Origin: JALYOK01 sp963840785
GTDB lineage: Bacteria; Pseudomonadota; Gammaproteobacteria; Burkholderiales; JALYOK01
Direction of reading: 5' to 3'
NCBI GenBank assembly: GCA_963840785.1
Contig: CAWJAF010000003.1
Coordinates: 731,076-795,075, forward strand
Length of the DNA stretch: 64,000 nucleotides
Part shown: piece after piece, positions 44,648 through 54,991 of the stretch
Position numbering within the stretch: the first letter of the stretch is position 1
Layout of the letters: every line of letters begins with the position of its first letter
Program-made: the position numbers and the translations under genes
Notes under the pieces: model-generated
Told to the model about the DNA's origin: nothing
Seen by the model: only the letters and a program-made list of their open reading frames with translations
The model's database searches: none

Positions 44648-44920
44648 TCATTCTGATAGCCGTTTCGGCGTTGGGGTGACATTAAGGTCCGCACCCATTG
44701 TTTCAAGAATTTGCCGCAAACTTGCGATTGCATCGTGGTGGACGTTGTGCAAAGTAATGCGCCGTCGAGACCGAAGGTCCCGAGCCATGCTCTTAAGCTC
44801 ACCCGGGGACGCATTGATGGAACGACGAAGGCGCTTTGTAAGCTCAGTTCGCGCGTGGCCATCCCACCCCGTAAAACCAACATCATGCTCTTTCCATCCA
44901 AGAATCTCGATTGTAGCCAT
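44648..44920 (-). CDS. small uncharacterised protein, possibly L7/L12 C-terminal-like
   Basis: 90 residues, starting MATIEILGWKEHDVGFTGWD. The second half (ASPGELKSMARDLRS, then LHNVHHDAIASLRQILETMG ending in ADLNV) has the helix-helix-strand-helix-strand pattern of the L7/L12 C-terminal domain, where the last helix reads like IKKQLEEAGAEVEV. This is a pattern match by eye, not a family assignment. A longer overlapping frame on the same strand (to 45000) looks less protein-like. No clear ribosome site. Confidence 0.4.
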   Translation of the reverse strand: MATIEILGWKEHDVGFTGWDGHARTELTKRLRRSINASPGELKSMARDLRSRRRITLHNVHHDAIASLRQILETMGADLNVTPTPKRLSE

Positions 44921-45041
44921 GAGCCAATTACCAATAGTGAAATTATCACGGATGCAATGAAATTAAATCCAGGAAATTGCACGCCCCGATAAGTCTTCAC
45001 TTAATCCAAGCTACACCGCCGACAGTGGCATAATTACTGCG

Positions 45042-45401
45042 TCAAATCGGCTTCTTCTCATTGAGATTCAGCCAACCCTTAATCACTCGATAAAGCACCC
45101 AAATGCCATCGGCGATAATCATCGGCCAGCCAATTAAGATGCCAACGATCGTGAAACAAAGAATCACGCCAATAGCAAGCCACAGCAACGCCCACCAAAA
45201 CGTGCGTATCTGCCAATTGAAATGAGATTCGAGCCACGAGCCTTTCACATCTTCGAGTTTTACGTAGTTCAAGATTACGCCAACGACGGCCGGAAACCAG
45301 CCGAGTAACAGCCCGAGCGCAAGCAAGCAATACACCAAATGCGTAATGCGAAGCAACGCAGGCCAATCTTTTTCGGCGGGTATTGGGTTTTGTTCAGTCA
45401 T
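45042..45401 (-). CDS. small membrane protein, DUF4870-like
   Basis: 119 residues with three or four membrane helices (LVYCLLALGLLLGWFPAVVG, FWWALLWLAIGVILCFTIVG, ILIGWPMIIADGIWVLYRVI). The loop WLESHFNWQIRTFWW resembles the conserved HxxWQ region of DUF4870-type proteins. Function unknown. It lies 14 bases after def at the end of the smc-def run. Confidence 0.6.
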   Translation of the reverse strand: MTEQNPIPAEKDWPALLRITHLVYCLLALGLLLGWFPAVVGVILNYVKLEDVKGSWLESHFNWQIRTFWWALLWLAIGVILCFTIVGILIGWPMIIADGIWVLYRVIKGWLNLNEKKPI

Positions 45402-45415
45402 GGCTCGCTCCGAAT

Positions 45416-45952
45416 TTAGTCGTCGTCGGAAATATCTTGCCCAGGAAACAGGGCTTCTACAAATCCAAACTTGCTGAAATCTTTTATCCGCATCGGATAA
45501 AGCATACCGATCAAATGATCACATTCGTGTTGCACCACGCGCGCGTGAAAGTCGCTCACCGTACGATCGATCGGCTGGCCCTGTTCATCGAAGCCGCGGT
45601 AGCGCAATTGCTTGTAACGCGGCACGACACCGCGCATGCCGGGCACGGATAAACAGCCTTCCCAACCATCTTCCATTTCGTCACCGATGGGCTCGATGAT
45701 GGGATTGATCAAAACCGTGAACGGCACGGCCTCCGCATCGGGGTAACGTGGATTCTGTTCGAAGCCGAAGATCACGACTTGCTTGCAGACACCAATTTGT
45801 GGCGCAGCGATGCCCGCGCCGCGCATAGCAGTCATAGTGTCGCGCATATCTTCGAGCAACTCATGCAGCTCTGACGAATCGAATTTCTCGATCGATGCAG
45901 CTTGTTGCAACAGCACTGGATCGCCCATTTTCAAGACTTGCCTAATCGCCAT
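45416..45952 (-). CDS. def: peptide deformylase
   Basis: 178 residues. Removes the formyl group from nascent proteins. The three motifs are GAGIAAPQIG (with one residue differing from GxGLAAPQ), EGCLSVPG and QHECDHLIG, which supplies the metal Cys and His ligands and the catalytic Glu. It follows mtnP by 6 bases. Such def copies outside the def-fmt locus are common, so a second copy may exist. Confidence 0.93.
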   Translation of the reverse strand: MAIRQVLKMGDPVLLQQAASIEKFDSSELHELLEDMRDTMTAMRGAGIAAPQIGVCKQVVIFGFEQNPRYPDAEAVPFTVLINPIIEPIGDEMEDGWEGCLSVPGMRGVVPRYKQLRYRGFDEQGQPIDRTVSDFHARVVQHECDHLIGMLYPMRIKDFSKFGFVEALFPGQDISDDD

Positions 45953-45958
45953 GAAAAA

Positions 45959-46696
45959 TCATTCCGTTACCAACGCTTCAAGAATATGCCTAACCTTCGC
46001 CATGCCTTCTTCCAACACCGCGTAGATCGCCGCGAGTTCGATTTTCTCGCTGCTCGCGCCACGGCCCGCAGCGTGATTCGCAACGACCGTGATCGCCGCG
46101 TAACATAGTTCCATCTCGCGCGCGAGGGCGGCCTCCGGCATGCCGGTCATGCCGACCATCGTCGCGCCATCGCGCTCGAGCCGATCAATTTCCGCTTTTG
46201 TTTCCAGGCGCGGTCCTTGCACGGCAGCGTACACACCATCGCTTTCCAATTCAATGCGACTGCGTTTTGCGGCGGCGATGCACCGCGCACGCAACGCTTC
46301 GCAATAGGGATGCGTGAAATCAACGTGAGTCACCGGCCGGTCCGCGCCCTCGAAAAAAGTATGCTTGCGTCCATAGGTGTAATCGAGAATTTGATCCGGT
46401 ATCGCGATCACACCAGGCGCGAGCCGCGCATGAATGCCGCCGACAGAATTAACGGCCACCACATCTTTTACGCCCTGCGAATGCAACGCCCAAATGTTTG
46501 CACGATAATTCACTTCGTGCGGAGGAATGGTGTGACCATAGCCGTGGCGTGCGAGAAAAATAATTTCACGCGCTTGTATGCGGCCAAATGTGAGCGGGCC
46601 GGAAGGCTCACCGTACGGCGTGCGAATCACTTGGCGATGGGTAATTTCCAAATTCGCGAGCTGGGTAAGGCCGCTGCCGCCTATGATTGCTAGCAT
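45959..46696 (-). CDS. mtnP: S-methyl-5'-thioinosine/thioadenosine phosphorylase family protein
   Basis: 245 residues. Starts MLAIIGGSGLTQLANLEI. The family signature FLARHGYGHTIPPHEVNYRA and the base-site VGMTGMPEAALAREMELCYA are present. It phosphorolyses methylthio-nucleosides for methionine and purine salvage. Whether it prefers thioinosine (as in Pseudomonas) or thioadenosine cannot be told. I reject an in-frame start 39 bases upstream. It is next to hpt, consistent with purine salvage. Confidence 0.85.
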   Translation of the reverse strand: MLAIIGGSGLTQLANLEITHRQVIRTPYGEPSGPLTFGRIQAREIIFLARHGYGHTIPPHEVNYRANIWALHSQGVKDVVAVNSVGGIHARLAPGVIAIPDQILDYTYGRKHTFFEGADRPVTHVDFTHPYCEALRARCIAAAKRSRIELESDGVYAAVQGPRLETKAEIDRLERDGATMVGMTGMPEAALAREMELCYAAITVVANHAAGRGASSEKIELAAIYAVLEEGMAKVRHILEALVTE

Positions 46697-46770
46697 ATGT
46701 ACTTGTGAATAGTTAAAGGTGAAAAGAGAACACAAAGACCTTGGACATCGCCCGCGTTACGTTTCACTTT

Positions 46771-47325
46771 TCACCTTTCACCGCGCTTCAGCGCATAAAT
46801 CGCCGGCAAATTTCGCCAGGCGCCGTATACATCCATGCCGCAGCCGAACACATACCGATCCGGAACCGTAAGGCCAACGAAATCCGCACGAATTGGTTTA
46901 TCCCGGCCAAGCAATTTTTCAACTAAAACAGCACTAACGAATTTCTTCGCGCCAATGTCGAGCATTTTCGTGCGAATCGCCGCCAGTGTATGTCCTTCAT
47001 CGAGAATGTCATCGAGCACGAGAATCGTTCGCCCAACAACGCTCTCCTTCGGTAACACGCGCCACTCCAATTCACCGCCGCGGGTTGTGCCCGCGTACCG
47101 CGAAACATGAATCGCATCGAACTCCAGCGGAAAATTCAGCAACGGTAACAAGTGCCCCGAAAACACCACGGCGCCACCCATCACGCTCAACACCAACGGA
47201 AATTCATCCTTCAACGTTGCCGTCATTTGTCCGGCCAAACCGGAAATCGCCGTAGCAACTTCTTTGGCAGAGTAAATTAGATCGGCTTCTGCAAGTATTT
47301 TGTTCGCTTCGATTACCGAAAGCAT
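46771..47325 (-). CDS. hpt: hypoxanthine-guanine phosphoribosyltransferase
   Basis: 184 residues from MLSVIEANKILAEADLIYSA. The PRPP-binding loop is ILVLDDILDEGHTLAAI, and the base-site region is ADFVGLTVPDRYVFGCGMD. Salvages hypoxanthine and guanine. An earlier in-frame start would overlap galU by over 100 bases and gives a non-conserved N-terminus, so I reject it. The gap to galU is 5 bases. Confidence 0.93.
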   Translation of the reverse strand: MLSVIEANKILAEADLIYSAKEVATAISGLAGQMTATLKDEFPLVLSVMGGAVVFSGHLLPLLNFPLEFDAIHVSRYAGTTRGGELEWRVLPKESVVGRTILVLDDILDEGHTLAAIRTKMLDIGAKKFVSAVLVEKLLGRDKPIRADFVGLTVPDRYVFGCGMDVYGAWRNLPAIYALKRGER

Positions 47326-47330
47326 AGAAG

Positions 47331-48197
47331 TTAAGCGACGTCCAACTGCCGCAGATATTTCGCAAATTCGCCCGCGACTTCCGCATGCTTCAAACCAAAA
47401 TCCACAGTCGCTTTGAGGTAACCGAGCTTCGAACCGCAATCGTAACGTCGCCCATCAAATTCGTAGCCGATTACGTCTTGTTCCTTTAACAGGCTGGCAA
47501 TTCCGTCGGTCAATTGAATTTCGCCACCCGAGCCGGGTTTAACGGTTTGCAGATGATGAAAAATTCTCGGCGTAAGAATGTATCGGCCGACCACACCCAG
47601 CGTCGATGGCGCGGCGCTGGGCGCGGGCTTTTCGACGATGCCGGAAATCATGCTTTGCCGACCCTGCGGCGGATCAGCTTTAACGATGCCATATTGACTG
47701 GTTTCTTCGCGCGCCACTTGCTGTAGGCCCAATATTGAATTGCCCTTGTACAACTCAACCATCTGCTTAAGAACCGGGATCTGAGCGTCAATCAAATCGT
47801 CCGCCAACAAAACAGCAAATGGTTCATCATTGACCAATGGAAGCGCGCACAACACCGCATGACCCAAACCCAATGCGTCGACTTGCCGCACGTAGGAATA
47901 GTGAATACCAGGTGGCAACAGATTGCGCACCTGCTCCAGTAATTTGGTCTTTCCGTGCGCCGCAAGTTCTGCCTCCAACTCATACGCTTTATCAAAGTGA
48001 TCTTCAATCGAGCGCTTGCCGCGGCCGGTAATAAAAATCATCTCGGTAATGCCGGCAGCGGCCGCTTCCTCCACCGCATATTGAATTAGCGGCTTATCCA
48101 CGACCGGCAGCATTTCCTTTGGCGATGATTTCGTCACAGGCAAAAAACGTGTGCCTAATCCCGCGACGGGAAATACGGCTTTGCGAATTTTATTCAT
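47331..48197 (-). CDS. galU: UTP-glucose-1-phosphate uridylyltransferase
   Basis: 288 residues. Makes UDP-glucose for lipopolysaccharide and osmoregulation. Motifs: AVFPVAGLGTRFLPVTKSSP, EMLPVVDKPLIQYAVEEA, ALGLGHAVLCA, VLLADDLID and EKPAPSAAPS. Its ATG overlaps the ligA stop (ATGA), so it is coupled to ligA. Confidence 0.95.
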   Translation of the reverse strand: MNKIRKAVFPVAGLGTRFLPVTKSSPKEMLPVVDKPLIQYAVEEAAAAGITEMIFITGRGKRSIEDHFDKAYELEAELAAHGKTKLLEQVRNLLPPGIHYSYVRQVDALGLGHAVLCALPLVNDEPFAVLLADDLIDAQIPVLKQMVELYKGNSILGLQQVAREETSQYGIVKADPPQGRQSMISGIVEKPAPSAAPSTLGVVGRYILTPRIFHHLQTVKPGSGGEIQLTDGIASLLKEQDVIGYEFDGRRYDCGSKLGYLKATVDFGLKHAEVAGEFAKYLRQLDVA

Positions 48198-50233
48198 TGT
48201 TCAATCCCTTCGTTTTCCTTGAGTAAGGCAATCAAACCGGCTTCATCCAATATCTTAATACCCAATTCATTTGCCCTGGCGAGCTTACCGCCGGCCTCTT
48301 CACCGGCCACGACATAGTCGGTCTTCTTCGAGACCGAACCCACCACTTTTCCACCCGCCCTATCAATCAACACCTTGGCGTCATCGCGCGACAAACTCGG
48401 CAATGTTCCCGTCAGCACAAAGGTCTTGCCACTCGCCTTACCCGATGCGGCCGTCGCAACGGCCGGCTCCGTTTCTTGCCACATTACACCATGAGCACGC
48501 ATCGCATCAATCACGCTTCGATTATGCGGCTCCGCCAAAAAATCAACCATCGCTTGTGCGACGATGGGACCAACGTCTGGCACCGCCTGTAATGCCTGAA
48601 GATCCGCGCCCAGCAAGGCTTCCAGGCCACCGAATTGGCGCGCCAGATCGCGTGCGGTGGCTTCGCCGATGTTGCGAATGCCCAACGCGTAAATAAATCG
48701 CTGCAATGTCGTTTGTTTACTTTTATTTACTCCGTCGATCAAATTCGCCGCAGACTTTTCGCCCATTCGTTCGAGCCCGGCGACTTGGTCGAGTTTTAGC
48801 GCATAAATATCGGCGAGCGAATTGATCAATCCTGCATCGACCAGTTGATCGACCAACTTATCACCTAGGCCTTCGATATCCATTGCGCGACGCGAGGCGA
48901 AATGCAAAATCGCTTGCTTGCGCTGCGCAGAACAGATTAATCCACCGCTGCAACGACTTGCTGCCTCACCCTCCACGCGCGTGACATGGGATCCGCAAAC
49001 CGGACAGTTCCTTGGCATGACGAACTCTTTTGCGTCGTCAGGTCGACACTCGATCAATACCGAAACCACTTCGGGGATCACGTCGCCAGCGCGGCGAACC
49101 GTCACCGTATCGCCAACACGAACATCCTTACGCCGCACTTCATCTTCGTTGTGCAACGTTGCGTTGGTTACCGTCACGCCGCCGACAAACACGGGTTTTA
49201 GGCGAGCCACCGGCGTCAACGCGCCGGTGCGGCCCACTTGCACATCAATTCCGAGTACCTCCGTCAACGCTTCTTCGGCGGGAAATTTGTGCGCGATGGC
49301 GAAACGCGGCGCTCGCGACACAAACCCTAGTTCCGACTGAAAATCCACGCGGTTAACTTTGTAGACAACACCATCGATTTCGTAGGGTAGCGTTGCGCGC
49401 ACGGTGCCGATCTCGCGGTAAAACCCCAATACTTCGGCGGCGCCGCGACACACACGCCCCATTTTGTTTACCGGTAAAGCAAATTGCGCAAGTTGCTGTA
49501 GCTGAGATTCGTGCGTTGTCGGGAATTCGGCGCCGACGCGATCACCGACCCCATACGCGAAAAATCGTAACGGTCGCGATGCCGTCATTCGAGAATCGAG
49601 TTGGCGCAACGCACCTGCCGCAGCATTGCGCGGGTTAACAAATTCTTTCTCGTTGGCTTCGCGCTGGCGACGATTCATGTCGATGAAATCTTGCTTAAAC
49701 ATCAGCACTTCACCACGTACTTCTAGTAAATCCGGAACGATCGCACCCGCCAAGCGAAGTGGGATACTCTTAATGGTGCGCAAATTCGCCGTCACATCCT
49801 CACCCGTTTTACCGTCTCCGCGGGTTGCGCCGCGCACGAATATTCCATTTTCGTAAGTCAGATTTACCGCGAGGCCATCGAATTTTAGCTCACAGTAGTA
49901 GTCGACTTGCGCAACGTCCAACAATTCGCGAACGCGTTTATCGAACGCGAAAATGTCGTCATCGTCAAAGGCGTTATTGAGCGAAAGCATCGGCACGCGA
50001 TGCTGCACGGGAACCAAGCTGGACGCCGGCGCTGCGCCAACACGCTGCGTCGGCGAGTCGGCGGTTACGAGGGAAGGAAATTGTGCTTCAAGCGCCTGCA
50101 ACTCGCGGAATAGCTTGTCGTATTCCGCATCGGGTAGGGTGGGCTGATCGAGGACATAGTAACGATGATTGTGCAGGTTTAACGCGTCACGCAAAATAGA
50201 CGCGCGCCGCGCGTCGTCTTCGCCTGCGATCAT
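48194..50233 (-). CDS. ligA: NAD-dependent DNA ligase
   Basis: 679 residues, intact. Adenylation domain with the lysine in CELKFDGLAVNLTYENG, OB-fold, zinc finger from CPVCGSHVTR to GLICSAQRKQ, helix-hairpin-helix region (GIRNIGEATARDLARQFGG), and C-terminal BRCT domain (GKTFVLTGTLPSLSRDDAK). Seals nicks in replication. Overlaps zipA upstream and galU downstream by 4 bases each. Confidence 0.97.
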   Translation of the reverse strand: MIAGEDDARRASILRDALNLHNHRYYVLDQPTLPDAEYDKLFRELQALEAQFPSLVTADSPTQRVGAAPASSLVPVQHRVPMLSLNNAFDDDDIFAFDKRVRELLDVAQVDYYCELKFDGLAVNLTYENGIFVRGATRGDGKTGEDVTANLRTIKSIPLRLAGAIVPDLLEVRGEVLMFKQDFIDMNRRQREANEKEFVNPRNAAAGALRQLDSRMTASRPLRFFAYGVGDRVGAEFPTTHESQLQQLAQFALPVNKMGRVCRGAAEVLGFYREIGTVRATLPYEIDGVVYKVNRVDFQSELGFVSRAPRFAIAHKFPAEEALTEVLGIDVQVGRTGALTPVARLKPVFVGGVTVTNATLHNEDEVRRKDVRVGDTVTVRRAGDVIPEVVSVLIECRPDDAKEFVMPRNCPVCGSHVTRVEGEAASRCSGGLICSAQRKQAILHFASRRAMDIEGLGDKLVDQLVDAGLINSLADIYALKLDQVAGLERMGEKSAANLIDGVNKSKQTTLQRFIYALGIRNIGEATARDLARQFGGLEALLGADLQALQAVPDVGPIVAQAMVDFLAEPHNRSVIDAMRAHGVMWQETEPAVATAASGKASGKTFVLTGTLPSLSRDDAKVLIDRAGGKVVGSVSKKTDYVVAGEEAGGKLARANELGIKILDEAGLIALLKENEGIEQ

Positions 50234-51336
50234 TCAGAGAATAGTCGAAGCGCGTCAGGGCTGCCCGCTGCGATACCTTCCCGAGCCATGCGCGAATAAA
50301 TTTCTTCAAGCTGCGCACGAATGCGCTTTAACTCGGAATCGGTCAGCGGCATACGCTTATCGTCTACCACCCGCGCTTGCAACGCGCCCGACAATCGTCG
50401 TGCAGCCGTCGCCATGCGATCAAACGCAGTGCAACCATTCGCAGTTCGCGGTACGTCTAGCAAAAACGTAACGCCGGTCGTCGATATTGATTTGGTATGT
50501 TCTGACAAAAACGGCCGCGGCTCCTGATTGACCATGGAATACAGCTCAGCGACATTTTCATCGCGAGTCCGGAACACGCCGTCCGGCTCCAACGCCATGC
50601 CATCGGCTTCGACCAACGCACGAATCTTCGTCGCGGGAAACGATCCGCCATCGGTGCTAATGACATTCACGCCGACCAATAAATCCACTTCAGCGCAAAA
50701 TTGATCGAGTTGCTCGGCGCGTTTTCGTGCTTCGATTTCGCTCGGAAATTCCGAATGCGCTTTGAGTTCCGCCGCGACATTCTTAACCATACCAACAAAA
50801 CTCGCGATGTCCATTTCCACCGCCGGGCCGGTGCGGTTGGTCAATTGCAACGCGGCCTTATACTCCGAGAAATTCTGCTCGGGGCCGGCAATATCTACCC
50901 AATGGCTGGCGTTATTGCCGCGGCCCAACCAGCGCACCGGCTTGCCGTTATAGCGATAGCGCGCCACAGCCTCCTTCAGCGCCTTGCCGGTTGTTACCTC
51001 ATCGCACCGAATCGAGGCGACGAAATCGATCAACTCGCTCGGCTTAAAGCTCGACGCCGGTGTCGCGATCGGATCCAGGCCCAGCGTAGGCTCGACGACT
51101 TCCTTCGGTTTTGTCACGACGGGTGCTGGCGCGCCAACGTCCGCTGTCAACACATTTTCCTTAGCTTGCTTCGCGCGCGCCACCGCCGGTTCGTCAAGCA
51201 ATGCGTCTTGATCGGGCTGACGAAACGCGTCTTCGGCTTCGCGACGATACTTGCGCTCTTGCAAGCGATTAAATGCATACAACCCGACCACGACCAGCGC
51301 GGCAAGAATAATCAAACTAACAGTAAGGTCACCCAT
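50230..51336 (-). CDS. zipA: cell division protein ZipA
   Basis: 368 residues. One N-terminal membrane helix (LTVSLIILAALVVVGLYAFN), a charged then Pro/Ala-rich linker, and a C-terminal FtsZ-binding domain from about residue 225 (DLLVGVNVISTDGG, VTFLLDVPRTANGCTAFDRM, MATAARRLSGALQARVVDD). It anchors FtsZ at the membrane. The smc-zipA-ligA order supports the call, since sequence conservation in ZipA is weak. Confidence 0.88.
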   Translation of the reverse strand: MGDLTVSLIILAALVVVGLYAFNRLQERKYRREAEDAFRQPDQDALLDEPAVARAKQAKENVLTADVGAPAPVVTKPKEVVEPTLGLDPIATPASSFKPSELIDFVASIRCDEVTTGKALKEAVARYRYNGKPVRWLGRGNNASHWVDIAGPEQNFSEYKAALQLTNRTGPAVEMDIASFVGMVKNVAAELKAHSEFPSEIEARKRAEQLDQFCAEVDLLVGVNVISTDGGSFPATKIRALVEADGMALEPDGVFRTRDENVAELYSMVNQEPRPFLSEHTKSISTTGVTFLLDVPRTANGCTAFDRMATAARRLSGALQARVVDDKRMPLTDSELKRIRAQLEEIYSRMAREGIAAGSPDALRLFSE

Positions 51337-51354
51337 ATTCTTTCTATTTTCCTA

Positions 51355-54300
51355 TCAAGCGGCCACATCTTCTGTGATACGCAACGCCTGTTCGATATCG
51401 ACATCCACCACGCGCGACACGCCGGATTCTTGCATCGTAATGCCGATCAATTGATTCGCCATTTCCATCGTAATTTTATTGTGACTGATGAACAAAAATT
51501 GCGTGTCTTCCGACATTTTTTTCACCAGCTCGCAAAAACGTTCGGTATTGGTATCGTCCAGCGGCGCGTCAACCTCATCCAGCAAACAAAACGGTGCCGG
51601 ATTCAAGCGGAACAATGCAAACACCAACGACATCGCCGTCAGCGCTTTTTCGCCGCCGGATAGCAAGTGAATCGAACTGGTTTTTTTGCCAGGCGGTTGC
51701 GCAATCACACTCAATCCCGCATCGAGGATTTCTTCACCCGTCAATTCGATGCGCGCCATGCCGCCGCCGAACAACGTCGGGAACAACGTCGAGAAATTTT
51801 CGTTAACCTGATCGAACGTGCCTTGTAAACGCTCGCGCGTTTCGCGATCGATGCGATGAATCGCCGATTCCAAGGTCTCTACCGCTTCGTTTAAATCTGC
51901 CGACTGACTATCCAGATGATCTTTTCGTTCGCGCGCTGTTTCCAGCTCCGACAACGCCGCCAAATTGACCGCGCCCAGTACTTCGATTTCGCCACCAATG
52001 CGAGTGATATCAGCGTTGAGCGCGTTGGCGCGCATGCCCTTTTCCAGCAACGGCAAAAGATCCGCTTCGACGCAACCATTGGCGAGCAATTGCTCCGACG
52101 CATTTTCTTCGTTCAAGCGCGCTTCTTGTTCTTTCAGGCGCAGGTCATTGATCTTATCCTTGAGCGGCGCGATCTTGTGTTCGGCAGTGAGGCGCTCTTG
52201 TTCGACGCCCGTCAGATTCTGCGTAACGCTTTCCAACGCCTCGCGCCTTGCCGTGAGCTCACTTTCGCGCGTCGTGCGCACGCCCAGAGCACTTTGCAAA
52301 GTTGTCAGAAGGGTTTCTTCAATCAATCCGGCCAAATCTTTTTCGATGGCCGCGCGATTTTGATCGAGTTCTTCGTTGCGACGTGAAAGACTCTGCGTCG
52401 CCGTCTCCAACGCCTGCAATTTTTCACGTGACGAGCGCTCGAAAAATTTCGCTTCTTGTAGCGTGCGTTCGAAAGACTGCACGGCCACGCGGCGTTGATT
52501 CAACGCCGCATCGGCGTTGCGCAGTGCCGCTTCGCGCTGTTGCAATTGTGTTTGCTGTGCCGCCAGTTGCGCCACATGTTGCTGCGACTCGCGTGCACTG
52601 GCTTCGTGAGCAGCCGTTTCACCTTCTACTTGCGCGGCAATCTCACCCAACTCTTGCGCGATCTGATCGCGGCGATGACTGATGCGCTCGGATTGCTGCG
52701 TCAAGCGCAGCCGCTCGATATCCTGCGCATGATGCGCTGCCTGACGCTCATTCAATTGTTGTTGAAATGCGGCAATTTGTTCGCGATTTTCGCGATGCTG
52801 GCGCTCAGCGACCGCCAATGTTTCGCGGCGTTCCGTCAGAATTTGTTGCCCTTTGTTTTGTTCAACTTTAAGACTGGTGATTTCGCGCGCGCGAGCGATC
52901 AGCCCATGCATTTCCGCCTGTGGTGCAAAAAAACTGATCGTATGTTGAGTTACGATGTGCCCTTCGCGGCTGACTAACAGTGCGCCTTCGCGGCAAACGC
53001 TGGCGCAACGGCAGCGCATCTTGCCAGCGCTCGACGACATAAACATCCGCGAGCCAATCGGCTAACACGCCCGCCACATGCGGCTCGGCGCGAACGATGC
53101 GTTGCGCCAACGGCGTCCAGGCTGAATCTGCTGTGGCATTACCAACATTTTCCATCGCTGCGGCAAACAACGTGACACCGGGCGGCGGTGGCGGATCGAG
53201 CCGCGTCGCCGCGTCCATCTCACCGATGCGAACCGCGTTCAAGCGCGCGCCCATTACGCTTTCCAGCGCATCTTCCCAACCCGGTTCAACTTGCACCGAT
53301 TCCCACAACTTCGCTTCATTTTGCAAATTGTGCGCGGCAAAAAATTGTTGAACTTTTTCGTCGCGATTTTGCTGTTGCTGCAATTTTTCCAGCGCTTGAA
53401 TTTGTGCTTCGATGCGGGTCAAAGCACCTTGGCTATCCTCCGCGTCCCCACTTGCTTGCAGCAATGCCTGCTCGGAGCGCGGCGTCAGTTCTTGCTGTGA
53501 GGCAAGGCTCTGCTGGAGACCGCTTAATTCCTGGCTCAAAACGGCGATCGTTGCGACAAGTTGCGTCAGCGCGGCGATGTCTGGCATCACCAGTGAATGC
53601 TGTTCTTCACTTAACGTATTTTTGCGCGCCTGCAATTGCTGCAAAATTCGCTCGGCATGTTCGCGATGGGTTTGCGCCAAGCGTTTGCCTTGCTCGGTTT
53701 GCGCCAGCGCGGTTTTGATTTCGGCGAGCGCTTGGCTCGCGGCACGCTGATCTTGATCGGCCTGCGGTAATGCGCCTTGCTCGCGGCTTAGTTCTTGCTC
53801 GCGAATCGCCAGTTGCTCGGTGCCTTGCTTCAATTGGCCTTGCCAATGGACAGTGTCGCGCGCGGCGGTTTCACGCTCTTGTGTCAGTGATTGCAATTGT
53901 TCATCGACCTGCGCGAGCTGTGTTTCCAAACGCTTGCGGCTGTCGCGCAAATACTGCAACTGATTTTCCAAGCGCGCGACTTCGGCATTGGCTTCGTACA
54001 AAAATCCTTGAGCCGAATTTACGGCGTCTGACGCGGAATAATGCTCCTGCCGCATTTCCTCGATACGTGCTTCGGCCGCACGCAGATTCGCCGTTTCCGC
54101 CTCGATCTCGGTGTTGATTTTTTCGATATCGCGCAGCGCACGTTCGCGCAAGTTACCGGCATCGCGCTTTTTGATCATCAGCAACAGATTTTGCGTGTTG
54201 CGCAATTCCGTTTGCAGCGCGTTGTAATGCTTCGCTTGTTCGGCCTGCGCGATCAAGCGCTCGATTTGTCCGCCTAATTCCGAGCGAATATCTTCCACGC

Positions 54301-54881
54301 GCTTTAAGTTATCGCGCGCATCGCCTAAGACGTAATTCCGTTTCGCGGCGGCGTTCTTTATATTTGGAAATGCCCGCCGCTTCTTCCAGAAACACGCGCA
54401 ATTCTTCCGGCTTGGATTCGATGATGCGCGAAATCATGCCTTGCTCGATGATCGCGTAGGCGCGCGGCCCTAGACCCGTGCCCATAAAAATATCGTGATA
54501 TCGCGCCGGCGAACGTGGGTGATTGTTGATGTAATACGCGGATTCGCCGTTGCGTTCCAACACGCGCTTGACAGAAATTTCCGCGTAGTTCGACCACTGG
54601 CCCCGGCGCACGGCCAAGGCTATTGTCGAACACCAATTCAGACGCTGGCGCGACTTACGGCTGGCGACTCAGACGTGCCGTTGAAAATAACGTCCTGCAT
54701 GGTTTCGCCACGCAGTTGTTTCGCCTGCGATTCGCCGAGCACCCAGCGTACGGCGTCGATGATATTGGATTTGCCGCAACCGTTAGGGCCGACCACGCCG
54801 ACCAATTGGCCCGGCATGTGAATAGTGAGTGGGTTCGGGAAAAGATTTAAATCCTGCAAGTTTTAGGTGAGTGAGGCGCAA
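51355..54881 (-). CDS. smc: chromosome segregation protein SMC (at least seven indels)
   Basis: About 1170 residues, long coiled-coil ATPase that compacts and separates chromosomes. Walker A GVVGPNGCGKSNIIDAVRW, hinge region around MGARLNAVRIGEMDAATRL, C-terminal signature HLLSGGEKALTAMSLVFALF and Walker B FCLLDEVDAPLDDTN. The N-terminus reads LRLTHLKLAGFKSF from a TTG at 54881. Single-base gains lie near 54842, 54642, 54606, 54520, 54329 and 52993, and a loss near 54510 restores one of them. The 3' half (51355-52990) is clean. Corrected spacing matches the family at each break. Confidence 0.9.
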
Positions 54882-54991
54882 GCGATTTAGCAGTTATATA
54901 GCGGTTTAACTTGTCGATCGCGCAACAGAATAATCGTGCGTGATCCCCCGAGCGATGCGCAATTTTACCCAGATTAGTTAGGTTGGAAGCA

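Noticed and set aside
44626..45000. 124-codon minus-strand frame overlapping the L12-like gene
   Set aside because: Its translation lacks family-like patterns, and the alternative frame has a convincing fold pattern.
50701..51663. 320-codon plus-strand frame opposite zipA and smc
   Set aside because: Low-complexity His/Arg-rich translation without motifs; the minus-strand genes explain the DNA.
54320..54335. CTTAGGC at a smc break, identical to the yeast Ty1 +1 frameshift heptamer
   Set aside because: The other breaks share no common heptamer, slow codon or stop context, so programmed frameshifting is not supported; chance match.
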